NCBI RefSeq assembly: GCF_014697425.1
Contig: NZ_JACJRU010000010.1
Span: forward strand, 124,001-188,000
Origin: Nostoc sp. FACHB-110
GTDB taxonomy: Bacteria; Cyanobacteriota; Cyanobacteriia; Cyanobacteriales; Nostocaceae
Reading direction: 5' to 3'
Length of the DNA stretch: 64,000 bases
Positions 1 through 10,024 of this stretch are shown here, one piece after another; positions within the stretch are counted from its first letter, which is position 1, and each line of letters starts with the position of its first letter. Below the pieces are notes generated by a model. That model did not search any database, was not told the origin of the DNA, and saw only the letters and a program-made list of their open reading frames with translations. The translations under genes were made by a program, and so were the position numbers.

Positions 1-133
1 AATGCTGGCTGATTTACGAGCTATCTTTCCACGCCAGGCGCTACGCTGTGCGAGTATTCAGGTCAAAGAAGCTCAACGTCAAAATATTGTTCAATGGTTA
101 GACTTGTTGAACAACGAAGAAAACGCTGCATGA
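1..133 (+). CDS. 3' end of an unidentified gene (partial)
   Basis: An open frame enters from the left edge (first full codon at base 2) and stops with TGA at 131-133, giving 44 codons. The C-terminal peptide is moderately charged and ends in LLNNEENAA. I do not recognise the family from this fragment, and no motif is visible. The frame could be chance, because only 133 bases are seen. The 295 bases that follow, up to the next gene, hold no gene or structure I can support. Confidence 0.35.
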   Translation, partial: MLADLRAIFPRQALRCASIQVKEAQRQNIVQWLDLLNNEENAA

Positions 134-428
134 AAGACTGAGAGTTAGAGCGAGTCGGCTGCATCTGTCTCCTCCTATACAAAGGCTAATTAGGTCAATC
201 ATGGCTTTTTAATGATGAGAAATTGAATTGACTCACGCTAATTAACTTTTCTTCCCCTACACCCTGACTCAACCGATAACTTTGTGATTTACTGTCTGTT
301 GCTGCCAACCCTAAATTTTTCAGACTAATGAGTAGATTTGCCACAGATGGGTATGATGCTTAAAAGTACGGCTACAAGTAAGTTATGATTCATGCCGTGA
401 CCATTTGAATAGTTGCATCTTGATACCA

Positions 429-2516
429 ATGGTAAACTCTACCCCCGTGGCCACACTCTATGTCAACCCTGGAACAGGGAAAGATACTAATGACGGTTCG
501 CGGTTGAGTCCGTTTAAAAGTCTCACCCGTGCCTTAAGAACCACAACACCTATAATTATTCAGTTAGCACCAGGAACTTACAATGCGGCTAACGGTGAAC
601 AATTCCCCTTGGTACTGACTGCGGGGGTAATAGTAATTGGGAATGAATCAAATAAAGGTACAGGCGTTGTCATTTCTGGGAGTGGTGAGTATCAAAGTCC
701 TAGTTTTAGCGTGCAGAGTATTACGCTGTTGTTGCTAGGCGATGCCAGTCTCATGGGTGTAACTGTGACTAACCCCATTGCCAAGGGCAGTGGTGTGTGG
801 ATAGAGTCATCAACTCCCTATCTAGCTAACAATACTTTTACTAACTGTGGTCGGGAAGGAATTTTTACTACTGGTAATGCTAAACCTGCCATTGTCGATA
901 ATGTGTTTGTGCAGAATGCAGCCAGTGGTTTATTTATGGCGCGCAATAGTAAGGGCGAAGTTTTACGGAATACGTTTAGTAAAAATCCTTTGGGGATAGC
1001 CCTGACGGATGCGGCGGCTCCTTTGATTGCCAATAATAAATTATCAGAGAATCGGACGGCGATCGCCCTTTCGCGTGATGCGCGTCCGGTATTACGACAA
1101 AATTCTCTGACTAAAAATCCGCAAGGTGGTTTGTTAGTTAATGCTAACGCCCTACCAGATTTAGGCAATAGCCAAGATGCAGGCGGTAATATCTTTCAAG
1201 GTAATGGCGAGTTTGATTTACAAAATGCTACCTCACAGCTTTTGATTTCTGCTGGTAATCAGTTAAATCCTAGTTTGGTCAAAGGACAGGTAAACTTGAT
1301 TGCCTCAACCCAAGACTCGCCCAAACCTGTTACCGGCAGTAGTAGTTTTCCTGATTTGGCTGGGCATTGGGCAGCAGTTTTTGTGGAAGCCTTAGTTAGT
1401 AGAGGGGCAATTAGCGGTTTTCCTGATGGGACTTTTGGCCCGAATGCACCTATTACTCGCGCTCAATATGCATCTGTAATTACTAAAACTTTTGGGTTGC
1501 CATCTAGCACAACAACCAGTAGATTTAAGGATGTTAAACCAGACTTTTGGGCAGCCCCAGCTATCTTCAGCGCGGCGGAACAAGGCTTTATTAGTGGGTT
1601 TCCTGATGGCACATTTCGCCCAGGGCAGAACCTAACGCGGGTGCAAGCTATCGTATCAATTGTCAATGGTTTGAATTTGACAGGGGGTAATCCGAATGTG
1701 TTAAGTGTATACCGCGATCGCGCCCAAATTCCCAGCTATGCGACTAATGCTGTGGCTGTGGCTACCCAAAAACTGTTGGTAGTCAGCTATCCTCAATCTG
1801 ATTTGTTAGAACCACTGCGGGAAATTACTCGCGGAGAAATCGCCGCTTTGCTTTATCAGGCGTTAGTCGCCAATAGCAAAGAAAAAGCACTCATTTCGCC
1901 TTATATTGTCACTCCTGAAGTCGAAATTTCTACCTTCACCGACATTACCAGACACTGGGCCGAACCCTTTATTCGCGGTTTGGCTAGTATGGGTTTAACC
2001 CACGGTTTTGCTGATGGGAGCTATCAGCCAGATAAACCAATGACGCGCGCCCAATATGCAGCTTTAGTAGCAGTCGCGTTTAACCCAACTCCCAAACGCC
2101 CAGCACTAGCATTTAGCGATGTCCCAGAAAATTTCTGGGCTTACAAAGCTTTGCAAATTGCCGCGAGTGGTGGCTTTGTGAGTGGATTTAGCGATCGCAC
2201 CTTCCGCCCCGATCAAAATGTGCAAAGATTACAGGTGATTGTTTCTCTCGTTAACGGACTAGGTTTACCTGCTGTTCAAAACAATGGTTTACTGCCGTAT
2301 ACGGATAGTAACATCATACCTGAATATGCCCAAAAGGCAGTAGCCACTGCTACACAGCAAAGTATCGTTGTCAACTACCCCCAGCCTAATCTTCTCGCCC
2401 CGACGCGGGAAGCCACCAGGGCAGAGGTAGCGGCAATGGTTTATCAAGCTTTAGTAGCAATTAAGCGTACACAAAATATTAATTCACCCTATATAGTTTC
2501 GACAGCCAACATTTGA
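429..2516 (+). CDS. DUF1565 beta-helix protein with two SLH-domain triplets
   Basis: About 695 residues. Residues ~10-60 match the DUF1565 pattern (LYVNPGTGKD, then SPFKSLTRAL). Residues ~60-300 are short repeats rich in N, G, A and hydrophobics, as in right-handed parallel beta-helix (pectate-lyase-like) proteins. The C-terminal ~390 residues hold SLH modules (HWA..FI..L...G...GFPDGTF.P...ITRAQ). I count two strong ones plus a degenerate third, and then the same triplet again, so the region is an internal duplication. SLH domains normally anchor proteins to peptidoglycan or secondary wall polymers, and in cyanobacteria also occur in outer-membrane proteins. Start: the frame is open from a TTG at 405, but ATG 429 (MVNSTP) is preferred. 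Neither choice gives a hydrophobic signal peptide, which is odd for a surface protein. Substrate unknown. Confidence 0.8.
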   Translation: MVNSTPVATLYVNPGTGKDTNDGSRLSPFKSLTRALRTTTPIIIQLAPGTYNAANGEQFPLVLTAGVIVIGNESNKGTGVVISGSGEYQSPSFSVQSITLLLLGDASLMGVTVTNPIAKGSGVWIESSTPYLANNTFTNCGREGIFTTGNAKPAIVDNVFVQNAASGLFMARNSKGEVLRNTFSKNPLGIALTDAAAPLIANNKLSENRTAIALSRDARPVLRQNSLTKNPQGGLLVNANALPDLGNSQDAGGNIFQGNGEFDLQNATSQLLISAGNQLNPSLVKGQVNLIASTQDSPKPVTGSSSFPDLAGHWAAVFVEALVSRGAISGFPDGTFGPNAPITRAQYASVITKTFGLPSSTTTSRFKDVKPDFWAAPAIFSAAEQGFISGFPDGTFRPGQNLTRVQAIVSIVNGLNLTGGNPNVLSVYRDRAQIPSYATNAVAVATQKLLVVSYPQSDLLEPLREITRGEIAALLYQALVANSKEKALISPYIVTPEVEISTFTDITRHWAEPFIRGLASMGLTHGFADGSYQPDKPMTRAQYAALVAVAFNPTPKRPALAFSDVPENFWAYKALQIAASGGFVSGFSDRTFRPDQNVQRLQVIVSLVNGLGLPAVQNNGLLPYTDSNIIPEYAQKAVATATQQSIVVNYPQPNLLAPTREATRAEVAAMVYQALVAIKRTQNINSPYIVSTANI

Positions 2517-2547
2517 CCAAGTAAAATGAGAAACACTGCTGATCAAC

Positions 2548-3375
2548 TTGGAAATCTTGGTTACTAACCCTATAGCTAAAAACACGCTAGTCTATAGGCG
2601 ATGGGTCGAAAATTTATACCCATTGCCTCATGCCAATAGTCCCATGTTCACCAAAGCACCAGAAACCTCTGCCGAATTGGCAGCTGCTTTACTTGTTCAT
2701 TACAGTTTTGACCTCAGTGGCTACACTGCCATTGAGTTAGTCAATCGTTGGCAAAATCAATATCCTTTAGATTGGCTGCATCTGGCAGTAATTGAAGCAC
2801 TTTATCAAGGTCGCTACAAAGCCATTTCTGTGCAGCAAATTTTGGCATTTTGGCAACGGCGAGGTCAGGCAATTTATCATTTCAACATGGAATTTGAACG
2901 CTTGATTTGTAGCAAATTCCCAGAAATTTTAACGGCATTGACAACACCAGCCTTGCCCCCGGCTGATGAGCATAGTACCGCAGAAAATGTAGCGAATGTT
3001 GCCAATTTGGCAGCAACGACAGCTGCCTTACCTGCTGTTGAGAATCAATATGAACAACAGCAAAATACTGCTGTGCAAGTAATCAACAGACAAACAGAAG
3101 TAGCATCTAACCCAGAAGATAGCCAGCGAGTGAGAAATATTTTGGCATCCTCTACATTGAGTGGAACAGGCTCAAGTGTAAAATCGCGGGGAAACTCCCA
3201 ACCGATGTTACCTAGTAGTCTGCCATCAACAAACCCTGACAAATCTACAAAATTGTTGACATCTACAGTTAATCATCCCCCAATTGGGCGATTTACTCCC
3301 GAAAGATGCGATCGCACTGAGTCATTTACATCCAAACTCCGCGCGATTTCTAACGAAAGTCCGCAAATTTGGTAA
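2548..3375 (+). CDS. Conserved-looking hypothetical protein, helical N-terminal domain plus disordered tail
   Basis: 275 residues from a TTG start at 2548; the first in-frame ATG is at 2644, which would give about 243 residues. Residues ~35-135 are rich in W, Y, L and H, look helical and compact, and contain the stretches LVHYSFDLSGY and WLHLAVIEALYQGRY. The rest (~140-275) is low-complexity A/S/T/N/Q and probably disordered. I do not recognise the family. It starts 31 bases after the SLH-protein gene on the same strand and may be co-transcribed with it. A hairpin follows at 3446. Confidence 0.6.
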   Translation: MEILVTNPIAKNTLVYRRWVENLYPLPHANSPMFTKAPETSAELAAALLVHYSFDLSGYTAIELVNRWQNQYPLDWLHLAVIEALYQGRYKAISVQQILAFWQRRGQAIYHFNMEFERLICSKFPEILTALTTPALPPADEHSTAENVANVANLAATTAALPAVENQYEQQQNTAVQVINRQTEVASNPEDSQRVRNILASSTLSGTGSSVKSRGNSQPMLPSSLPSTNPDKSTKLLTSTVNHPPIGRFTPERCDRTESFTSKLRAISNESPQIW

Positions 3376-3445
3376 ATTTATCAGATAGAAAATTATTATT
3401 ATTTTGCTTTGCTTGTTTATATTTTATTTATATTTTTCCAGTAAT

Positions 3446-3485
3446 AATTCAGTTAGGGCGATCGCTGTCTATCCTAACTGAAATT
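3446..3485. repeat. Inverted repeat with HIP1 site in the loop
   Basis: Arms TTCAGTTAGG (3448-3457) and CCTAACTGAA (3473-3482) are perfect complements and extend a few bases further with one bulge. The loop contains the HIP1 octamer GCGATCGC. It lies 70 bases past the stop at 3375. No T-run follows, so it is more likely an mRNA-stabilising hairpin or repeat remnant than a classic terminator. The rest of 3376-3729 shows no gene. Confidence 0.55.
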
Positions 3486-3729
3486 AAAGGGTATATGGCA
3501 ATCTTCAATAAATTGCTAAATCATTCATAAACTATCAGCAACAGCAACGAAGAACCTAAAAAACCATAGACATCTTCACAAATTCCTCAAATTTTTTGCA
3601 TAACATCTTACCAAATTGATTTCATCAGCCAAAAGAAATAGCCAAAATCTCAAGAGAACTTTTCTAGGTCAGCTGATACTGACATTGGCATTTTAGAAAG
3701 CAAAAATTATCAAATTGTGGGAATATGTT

Positions 3730-3987
3730 ATGAAAATTGAGCGACCATTATCTCAAGAACCGACACCAGAAGAAGCTATCTTACTGGAAAAATTAAAAAC
3801 GATGATTGAGCAGTCTGTCAGAGATGGCGAAATCACTCATCAAGAAATTCACAACTTTTACTGTGCCATGTTTGCTCATGGAAAACCTAGTGTAGATATG
3901 GTTTACCGTTCAATTGAGTTGTATAGGATGATTGTTGCCGAAAAAGTGGCCAACCATCAAGCTTACTACGAGCCACCAACAAATTAA
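3730..3987 (+). CDS. Small acidic hypothetical protein
   Basis: 85 residues from ATG 3730 (MKIERPLSQ); an in-frame upstream start at 3715 would add five residues (MWEYV). It is helical and charged, with a segment ILLEKLKTMIEQSVRDGEIT. No signal peptide or membrane segment. The pattern resembles small cyanobacterial proteins of unknown role. It is on the same strand as the following ABC gene, but 112 bases apart. Function unknown. Confidence 0.6.
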   Translation: MKIERPLSQEPTPEEAILLEKLKTMIEQSVRDGEITHQEIHNFYCAMFAHGKPSVDMVYRSIELYRMIVAEKVANHQAYYEPPTN

Positions 3988-4099
3988 AACTCTCGCCTCT
4001 GCTCAGTATGTAAATTTATCAGAGGGATTTACAGTAGATGCAAGGAAACTACTGCTAAAATCCTAAATAATTTTATGTGAATATTCATACCCAACTCCT

Positions 4100-5983
4100 A
4101 TGAGAGACACTGTACTAGAGGTTCACAATCTCCAAGTAGAATTTTCCAGTGATGACAACAGCCTCAAAGCTGTAGATGGGATTTCTTTTGAGTTACACAG
4201 AGGTGAAACCCTAGGCATAGTAGGAGAATCAGGCAGTGGCAAATCTGTAACTTCCCTGGCAGTTATGGGTTTGATACAGACTCCTGGTAGAGTCACTGGC
4301 GGAGAAATTTTGTTTCGGCAACAACCCCAAGCCCAGCCGATAAATTTGCTGGAATTACCACCAGAACAATTGCAACTGCATCGGGGTTGCGACATCGCTA
4401 TGATTTTCCAAGAACCGATGACTTCGCTCAATCCAGTTTATACGATTGGGTTTCAGCTAACGGAAGCGATTATGCGCCATCAGAATGTGTCATCGGCTGA
4501 GGCGAGGCAAATTGCGATCGCCGGGCTACAAGAAGTTAAACTGTTACCCAGTGACGAGCAAATTCAACAACAGTATCTGGAAACATGGCCGCATACTACT
4601 ACCCATTCGCCGAAACCAGATAGTTATAGACTGGCACAGTTAGTCAAACAACATAAAGCAGCTATTTTAGAACGTTACCCCCATGAACTTTCGGGTGGAC
4701 AGTTACAACGGGTAATGATTGCAATGGCCATTTCTTGTAACCCATTGCTATTAATTGCCGATGAACCAACCACCGCCTTAGATGTGACTGTGCAAGCCAC
4801 AATTATTGATTTGTTAAGAGAATTGCAACAATCTCGGGAGATGGGGTTGATTTTTATCACCCACGACTTGGGGCTAATATCAGAAATTGCTGACCAAGTA
4901 GCGGTGATGTACAAAGGTAAAATTGTCGAGTATGGTACGGCAGCCGATATTTTTAGTAACCCACAACATCCATATACTAAAGGATTGGTAGCTTGTCGCC
5001 CCACACTGAACCGTCGCCCGCAAAAACTCCTCACAGTTTCTGATTACATGAGTGTTGAGGAAACCGCCAACGGCGATTTAATTAAAGCCAAAGAACCTTT
5101 AGCACCTATAGAAGTTTCTCCTGAAGAAATTCTGGCGAGGCTGGCAAAGTTAGAAACACAGCCACCTTTATTGCAAGTGCGTCATTTGAAAGTTGGTTTT
5201 CCGGTGCGGGGTGTTTTTGGTGGTACTAAACGCTATAACTTTGCAGTGAATGATGTTTCTTTTGATGTTAAACCAGGGGAAACATTAGGCTTAGTTGGTG
5301 AATCTGGTTGCGGTAAAACAACTTTAGGTCGGACTTTGCTGCGGTTAATTGAACCGATGGGTGGGCAAATTATTTTTGATGGGCAAAATATCACCACTCT
5401 CAAGGGCGAAGCTTTACAGAAATTGCGCCGAGAAATGCAAATTGTTTTTCAAAATCCCTTTAGCGCCCTTGACCCCCGGATGAAAGTTGGTGATGCCATT
5501 ATGGAACCGTTGGTAATTCACTCTGTGGGTAAAACAGTTCAACAACGGCGCGAAAGAGTTGCGGAACTTTTAGAACGGGTGGGTTTAAATCCCGATGCTA
5601 TGAACCGCTATCCGCATCAGTTTTCGGGTGGTCAGCGTCAAAGAATTTGTATTGCCCGGTCTTTGGCATTAAATCCGAAATTTATTATTTGCGATGAATC
5701 GGTTTCGGCTTTAGATGTATCGGTACAAGCACAAGTATTGAATTTGTTGAAAGAACTACAAGAGGAATTTCAACTCACTTATATTTTTATTTCTCACGAT
5801 TTAAGTGTGGTGAAATTTATGAGCGATCGCATTTTAGTCATGAATCGTGGTCAAATTGTTGAACAAGGCACAGCCGAAAGTATCTACCGCGAACCCAAAG
5901 AAGCTTATACGCAAAAACTCATTGCTTCGATTCCTACAGGTAGCCCAGAACGTATTCGTACTCGGCAAGCCAGGACAATATAG
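4100..5983 (+). CDS. Fused dual-NBD ABC transporter ATPase, oligopeptide/nickel (DppD-DppF) type
   Basis: 627 residues with two complete ATP-binding halves. Half 1 (~5-310) has Walker A GESGSGKS, signature LSGGQLQR and Walker B LLIADEP. Half 2 (~355-615) has [16 protein letters not shown] and IICDES. Each half has the D-loop (TALD or SALD) and an H-loop histidine (ITHD or ISHD). This is the fused DppD/DppF (GsiA/YejF-like) architecture that powers uptake of peptides or related solutes through two permeases and a binding protein. None of those partners is in the window, so this is an orphan energiser here. Between its Q-loop and signature, half 1 carries an insert of ~45 residues rich in H, T, P and K. 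ATG 4100 is the natural start. Confidence 0.9.
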   Translation: MRDTVLEVHNLQVEFSSDDNSLKAVDGISFELHRGETLGIVGESGSGKSVTSLAVMGLIQTPGRVTGGEILFRQQPQAQPINLLELPPEQLQLHRGCDIAMIFQEPMTSLNPVYTIGFQLTEAIMRHQNVSSAEARQIAIAGLQEVKLLPSDEQIQQQYLETWPHTTTHSPKPDSYRLAQLVKQHKAAILERYPHELSGGQLQRVMIAMAISCNPLLLIADEPTTALDVTVQATIIDLLRELQQSREMGLIFITHDLGLISEIADQVAVMYKGKIVEYGTAADIFSNPQHPYTKGLVACRPTLNRRPQKLLTVSDYMSVEETANGDLIKAKEPLAPIEVSPEEILARLAKLETQPPLLQVRHLKVGFPVRGVFGGTKRYNFAVNDVSFDVKPGETLGLVGESGCGKTTLGRTLLRLIEPMGGQIIFDGQNITTLKGEALQKLRREMQIVFQNPFSALDPRMKVGDAIMEPLVIHSVGKTVQQRRERVAELLERVGLNPDAMNRYPHQFSGGQRQRICIARSLALNPKFIICDESVSALDVSVQAQVLNLLKELQEEFQLTYIFISHDLSVVKFMSDRILVMNRGQIVEQGTAESIYREPKEAYTQKLIASIPTGSPERIRTRQARTI

Positions 5984-6144
5984 ATGGACTTACGCACAAA
6001 GATTATCTGTGGAGAATGGGTGTCAGGGTGTCGGGTGTGGGGTTAATGGGTTTTAGATCATAGGAACTACTCTAAAGGCAGGGAAGCAGGAATAGATTGC
6101 CTAATTCCCTCTTCTCTGCCCTTCATAGTTTAAAGCGTATTAGC

Positions 6145-7872
6145 TTAGGTCAAAACATTCTTTAACGCCGAAATAGATGGCGCGAAGAAGTAGCCGCCAC
6201 CAGTGGGAATTACCCAGTCTTCCGGTGCGGTTAATTCTTTAGTCACAGGTTGAGAATTTTTATCCTCAAGGTGAACGAAGAATTTACGAGTGCGATCGCC
6301 ATTTTCGCCGTTACTTTGACCAATAATCGGGTCGTGACCTAAAGTAGGTTTACCTTCAAACTCATGGCCCTTCGCCGCTTCTTCGCTAAAGTTAGGATTG
6401 TTAGACCAGAACTTAGTGACAAATTCAAACTGATCTACAATCGAGGTTTGATAAGCCAAAAAGTGTAAACCGCGATCGACAAAGGTTGAGTCTTGTAGCG
6501 GTTGGTCAGGGGTCGAAGCCGACACAGGCCCATAAGGAATGCCACGCCGCAATAAACGGTGGGTTTGAGTAGTTACTTCGCTGCGATCGATTTCTTCGGG
6601 GCCGGGGCCGCCACCACCGGGCGTTTTGTCGTCTCGGGGATAAGTTTTCCGAGTATGGGCAATAAACGGACAGCGTAAACCCGTCGCATCTTGAGAAGGT
6701 GGAACTACATCATTTTTAAAGAATCCATTTTCTGGTTCATCATCACCATTGAATTCAAAATCGTTATTAGCATTGTCATCATTACCCAAACTCGGGGCAT
6801 CTGCTTCTGGGGTGCGAACGGTGGGAGCGCCACTAGGCCAGCGACCAATTAACTTTGCACTAACTTTTGTGGGGATAGTGTTCAACTCACTAGCAGTATC
6901 TTTCAAAAATTTGTGGAACTTGAACACATCCTGGCGCAAGCGTCGGAACACTAAGTATGAGCCATCATCCGCCCATTTTGGCCCAGCTGATGCGATCGCA
7001 CCTTTACTATCTTCTAACTTCTTCGCATCGGGATTTTGCCCTGGGTAGCCAAAAACAAATTCTCCTGGCCACAAAACATCTTGTCCTGGCTTACCTTGAT
7101 TGGGGTTTTTGGGATCTTGTCGAGGAGTTAACAAATCTTTGGAATTGTCGGAAACCCTACCGCGAATTCCTGGTTGGGAAATTCCATCTAAATTACCAAA
7201 ATGTTCATGTCCTGACAGTGGCTGTGGTAGGTTCGCACCTTCTTCCAAAAACGTGATTTTTGCACCACTATTTATCAGGTTGCCGTTCTCGTCTTGAAAG
7301 AGTACGATACTTTCTAAAATTCGTGCGACTTCTGCTAATAAATCTGTGCGATCGTCACTAGCAACGATGAAAACTACATCGGTTTTACCATTATCCGGCC
7401 CACCGACAACCCAGCCTATCGGCTTGCCTTGGCTGTCTACAGGGTCGTTAAGTTCAGCCGCCCGTGCTGCCAAGCCTGCTTTAAATGCTTCATCTGTAAA
7501 ATTATCAGCACTTGCGGTCAGTTTTTTCAAGCCTTCAAAGGAAAAAGCAATGTTCACCCAGGTGGCTTTTACTGTACCTTCACGTCCGCGCCGTTCTCTA
7601 GCAGACTTAAATATGCGGTTGAAGGCAATTACTTCTGAAGCTGTAGCAATAAATTTGATTTGTGTCTTCAGCCACTGTTTAAAGGCACTTGGATTTTCAA
7701 TCTCGAGAAAGATTAATGTTTGATAATCTTTATGAAACCCTCCTAGGATGTTGCCTTGAATATTGTTTACGCGCAGAACTGGTTCACCAAGTGCAGGAAT
7801 AAACAGCGCGCTTTCTTCCTGACCTGCTAAGGGAGTAGGTGTAGCTGCTTCACGAATTATTTGATTAGTCAT
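6145..7872 (-). CDS. DyP-type heme peroxidase
   Basis: 575 residues from ATG 7872 (MTNQII); the frame extends to 7920 but the extra 16 residues look like leader. Family marks: the GXXDG motif as GNLDG in the HFGNLDGISQPG region, the distal-arginine region THRLLRRGIPYG, and the C-terminal FLAYQTSIVDQFEFV. This is the long type with extra loops. DyP enzymes use H2O2 to oxidise dyes and phenolic or porphyrin-like compounds at a b-type heme. No Tat or Sec signal is visible, so it is probably cytosolic or exported by another route. It stands alone, convergent with the ABC gene and divergent from the histidine kinase. The 160 bases after the ABC gene contain copies of the ACTTACGCACAAAG and GGGTGT-rich dispersed repeats. 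Confidence 0.92.
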   Translation of the reverse strand: MTNQIIREAATPTPLAGQEESALFIPALGEPVLRVNNIQGNILGGFHKDYQTLIFLEIENPSAFKQWLKTQIKFIATASEVIAFNRIFKSARERRGREGTVKATWVNIAFSFEGLKKLTASADNFTDEAFKAGLAARAAELNDPVDSQGKPIGWVVGGPDNGKTDVVFIVASDDRTDLLAEVARILESIVLFQDENGNLINSGAKITFLEEGANLPQPLSGHEHFGNLDGISQPGIRGRVSDNSKDLLTPRQDPKNPNQGKPGQDVLWPGEFVFGYPGQNPDAKKLEDSKGAIASAGPKWADDGSYLVFRRLRQDVFKFHKFLKDTASELNTIPTKVSAKLIGRWPSGAPTVRTPEADAPSLGNDDNANNDFEFNGDDEPENGFFKNDVVPPSQDATGLRCPFIAHTRKTYPRDDKTPGGGGPGPEEIDRSEVTTQTHRLLRRGIPYGPVSASTPDQPLQDSTFVDRGLHFLAYQTSIVDQFEFVTKFWSNNPNFSEEAAKGHEFEGKPTLGHDPIIGQSNGENGDRTRKFFVHLEDKNSQPVTKELTAPEDWVIPTGGGYFFAPSISALKNVLT

Positions 7873-8472
7873 AATGTCGTGTTGATAATGAAGGTTTTTG
7901 GAGAAATTTTCTCTGTCCAATAGATATCAGAAAATTCCTTTGATGCAGTTAAGGCAGCATTTAGTTTTGACTCAATGACCAATTTTGGCTTTTTGAGTTG
8001 CTAAATTCAGCCATATTTTTTGTTATCAACGCCGATTCTAGGCTTTACGCAATATATGGATTTTTGTAACTTTTCTTAACAAGATTAATTTTTAGATATA
8101 ACTCAGAGCATTTTAAATTTTTGATTGTATCAAGCCTGATTATTAAAAGTGAACTTATAGTCACTAAACTTAAAGTTATCTGCGAAAAAGTAACTTTCAA
8201 ATCAGTTCAATTTATTTGTTAATAAAGAATTAATTTTTAGAGATATATACTGGACAAATTATTTTTTTTACAACAAAATATTCAGTGGAATTACGGTTAG
8301 CAAATAAGATGACACTTGCAAATAAGTTGATAAAATAAATACAGCTATAAAAATAAAATTTCAACAAGCTGTTAGTGAACACTGATGATATAGGTAACAA
8401 TAAAAATACATCAGGAATTCTCCAAGGCTGGCGAATAACTCTCAAGTCTTATCAGCTAGAAAGTGCAGAATC
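7873..8472. other. 600-base AT-rich divergent intergenic region
   Basis: It separates the divergent DyP peroxidase and histidine kinase genes and should hold both promoters. AT-rich, with no convincing gene: short frames on the minus strand lack coding character. No strong inverted repeat was recognised. Confidence 0.5.
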
Positions 8473-10002
8473 ATGATGCCTAAAAATAACCGAAAATATA
8501 TTCAAACCCAGGACTTTACCTCAGTTAATAAAACTTATCTTTCTGAAGAGTTTAATGATAACTTTTTAGATATTACCCAAGAGGCAGAAATTGAAATTCA
8601 GTGTCGCCCAACGGATATGATTCTCAGTAGGCCGCAGTCAACAGATGGACAATCAGAAAATCTCACTTCCAAGGGTAAATTTTCAGCAATTTTACCAAAA
8701 ATTATCAAAATTACTAATCAATATATCATACATTTACCAGAAGCACTCAAGCAGATTATCCAAGAAGTTTGTGACGGCATTGAATTTGTACATTTTGCAA
8801 CTGTTTTGTTGTACGATCAACAAAAACAAAACTTGGAATTAGTCGCTAAAATAGGTATAGATGTTGATAAATTATTTGTATCAAAAATAGATAATATCCA
8901 AGAAAATTGTGATTTTTATCGAACTTTATTAGATCATGTCTTGAATACAGGGGCCGCTAAATTATTTCAAAAAAGTGCAGGTTCTTTGGATTATCCGGTT
9001 TCGCCATTCGCTGGCTATACACCGAGTTCTATGTATGCTATACCTATAAATTCACCACATTTAGGTAGGTTAGGTGTCCTAGCAGTTGGTAACTGGGATA
9101 ATACTCACGCCTTTGATACAACATCGCCAGAAATATTCCTGGGAGTGACAAACCTCATGGCGATCGCTATTCATCATACCCAACTTAGGCAACAATTAGA
9201 CCAGCAAGCAGCGACTTGCGCTACACAAACAGCCATTATCTTAGAACAACAACATCAACTAGAAAAACAGCAACATAAAATTCAACAACAAAACCATCAA
9301 CTCATTCAAGCAGCTAATCATAAATCAGAATTTTTTGCTACGACTTCCCACGAACTGCGTACTCCGTTGAATGTAATTTTAGGTTTATCGCAAGTGCTAT
9401 TAAGACAACGTTCTTCTTCTTTGAGCGAAGAACAGATGGATATGATAGAACGCATTATCAGTAATGGTAATTATCTGAGAGACATTATTGAAGATATGTT
9501 CAATTTTGCTAAAGTGAGAACAGGTCATTTAGCCATATATCCCGAAGAATTCAACTTATCGAGTTTAGTAATGGCCACCGTTGCTGACCATTATTTTCAA
9601 GCACTAGAAAAGGACTTAAACCTCCGCGCAGACATAAATCTAAATCATCCCATAGTAGTTAATGATAGTAGATTGATGCACCAAATTTTAGTGAAATTAC
9701 TATCAAATGCCATTAAATTTACTGACACTGGTGAAATTGTGGTGAAATTGTGGGAAATTGGTAGTCAGAAGATTGCGATCGCTATTCAAGATAGTGGGAT
9801 TGGCATTGCAGAAGTTCATCGAGAAGCGATTTTTGAACCATTGCGCCAAGTCGATCAAAGTATAACTCGCAAATACGAAGGTGCAGGATTAGGATTAGCC
9901 ATTGCTAAATCATTTGTCGAATTGATGCAAGGCAAAATTAGCTTCACCAGTAAACTTGGTGAAGGTTCCACATTTTATATTGAATTACCTAGAGAAATCT
10001 GA
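8473..10002 (+). CDS. GAF-domain sensor histidine kinase
   Basis: 509 residues, start ATG-ATG at 8473. Order: low-complexity N-terminus (1-70); GAF-like domain (~85-245); a Q/H-rich coiled-coil linker (~250-285); HisKA with the phospho-acceptor in SHELRTP (His293); HATPase with N-box LLSNAIKFTD, G1 DSGIGIAE and G2 GAGLGLAIAK. No membrane segment, so it is a soluble sensor. No response regulator is adjacent, so the partner is unknown. Its 3' end faces rsmH only 22 bases away, and a small AGTAAA../..TTTACT palindrome sits at that junction. Confidence 0.88.
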   Translation: MMPKNNRKYIQTQDFTSVNKTYLSEEFNDNFLDITQEAEIEIQCRPTDMILSRPQSTDGQSENLTSKGKFSAILPKIIKITNQYIIHLPEALKQIIQEVCDGIEFVHFATVLLYDQQKQNLELVAKIGIDVDKLFVSKIDNIQENCDFYRTLLDHVLNTGAAKLFQKSAGSLDYPVSPFAGYTPSSMYAIPINSPHLGRLGVLAVGNWDNTHAFDTTSPEIFLGVTNLMAIAIHHTQLRQQLDQQAATCATQTAIILEQQHQLEKQQHKIQQQNHQLIQAANHKSEFFATTSHELRTPLNVILGLSQVLLRQRSSSLSEEQMDMIERIISNGNYLRDIIEDMFNFAKVRTGHLAIYPEEFNLSSLVMATVADHYFQALEKDLNLRADINLNHPIVVNDSRLMHQILVKLLSNAIKFTDTGEIVVKLWEIGSQKIAIAIQDSGIGIAEVHREAIFEPLRQVDQSITRKYEGAGLGLAIAKSFVELMQGKISFTSKLGEGSTFYIELPREI

Positions 10003-10024
10003 AGTAAAAACAGTAAATCTCTGT

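Noticed and set aside
8230..8445. Minus-strand frame of 71 codons before the GAF histidine kinase
   Set aside because: Phe/Tyr/Ile-rich from AT-rich DNA, no start context, no domain.
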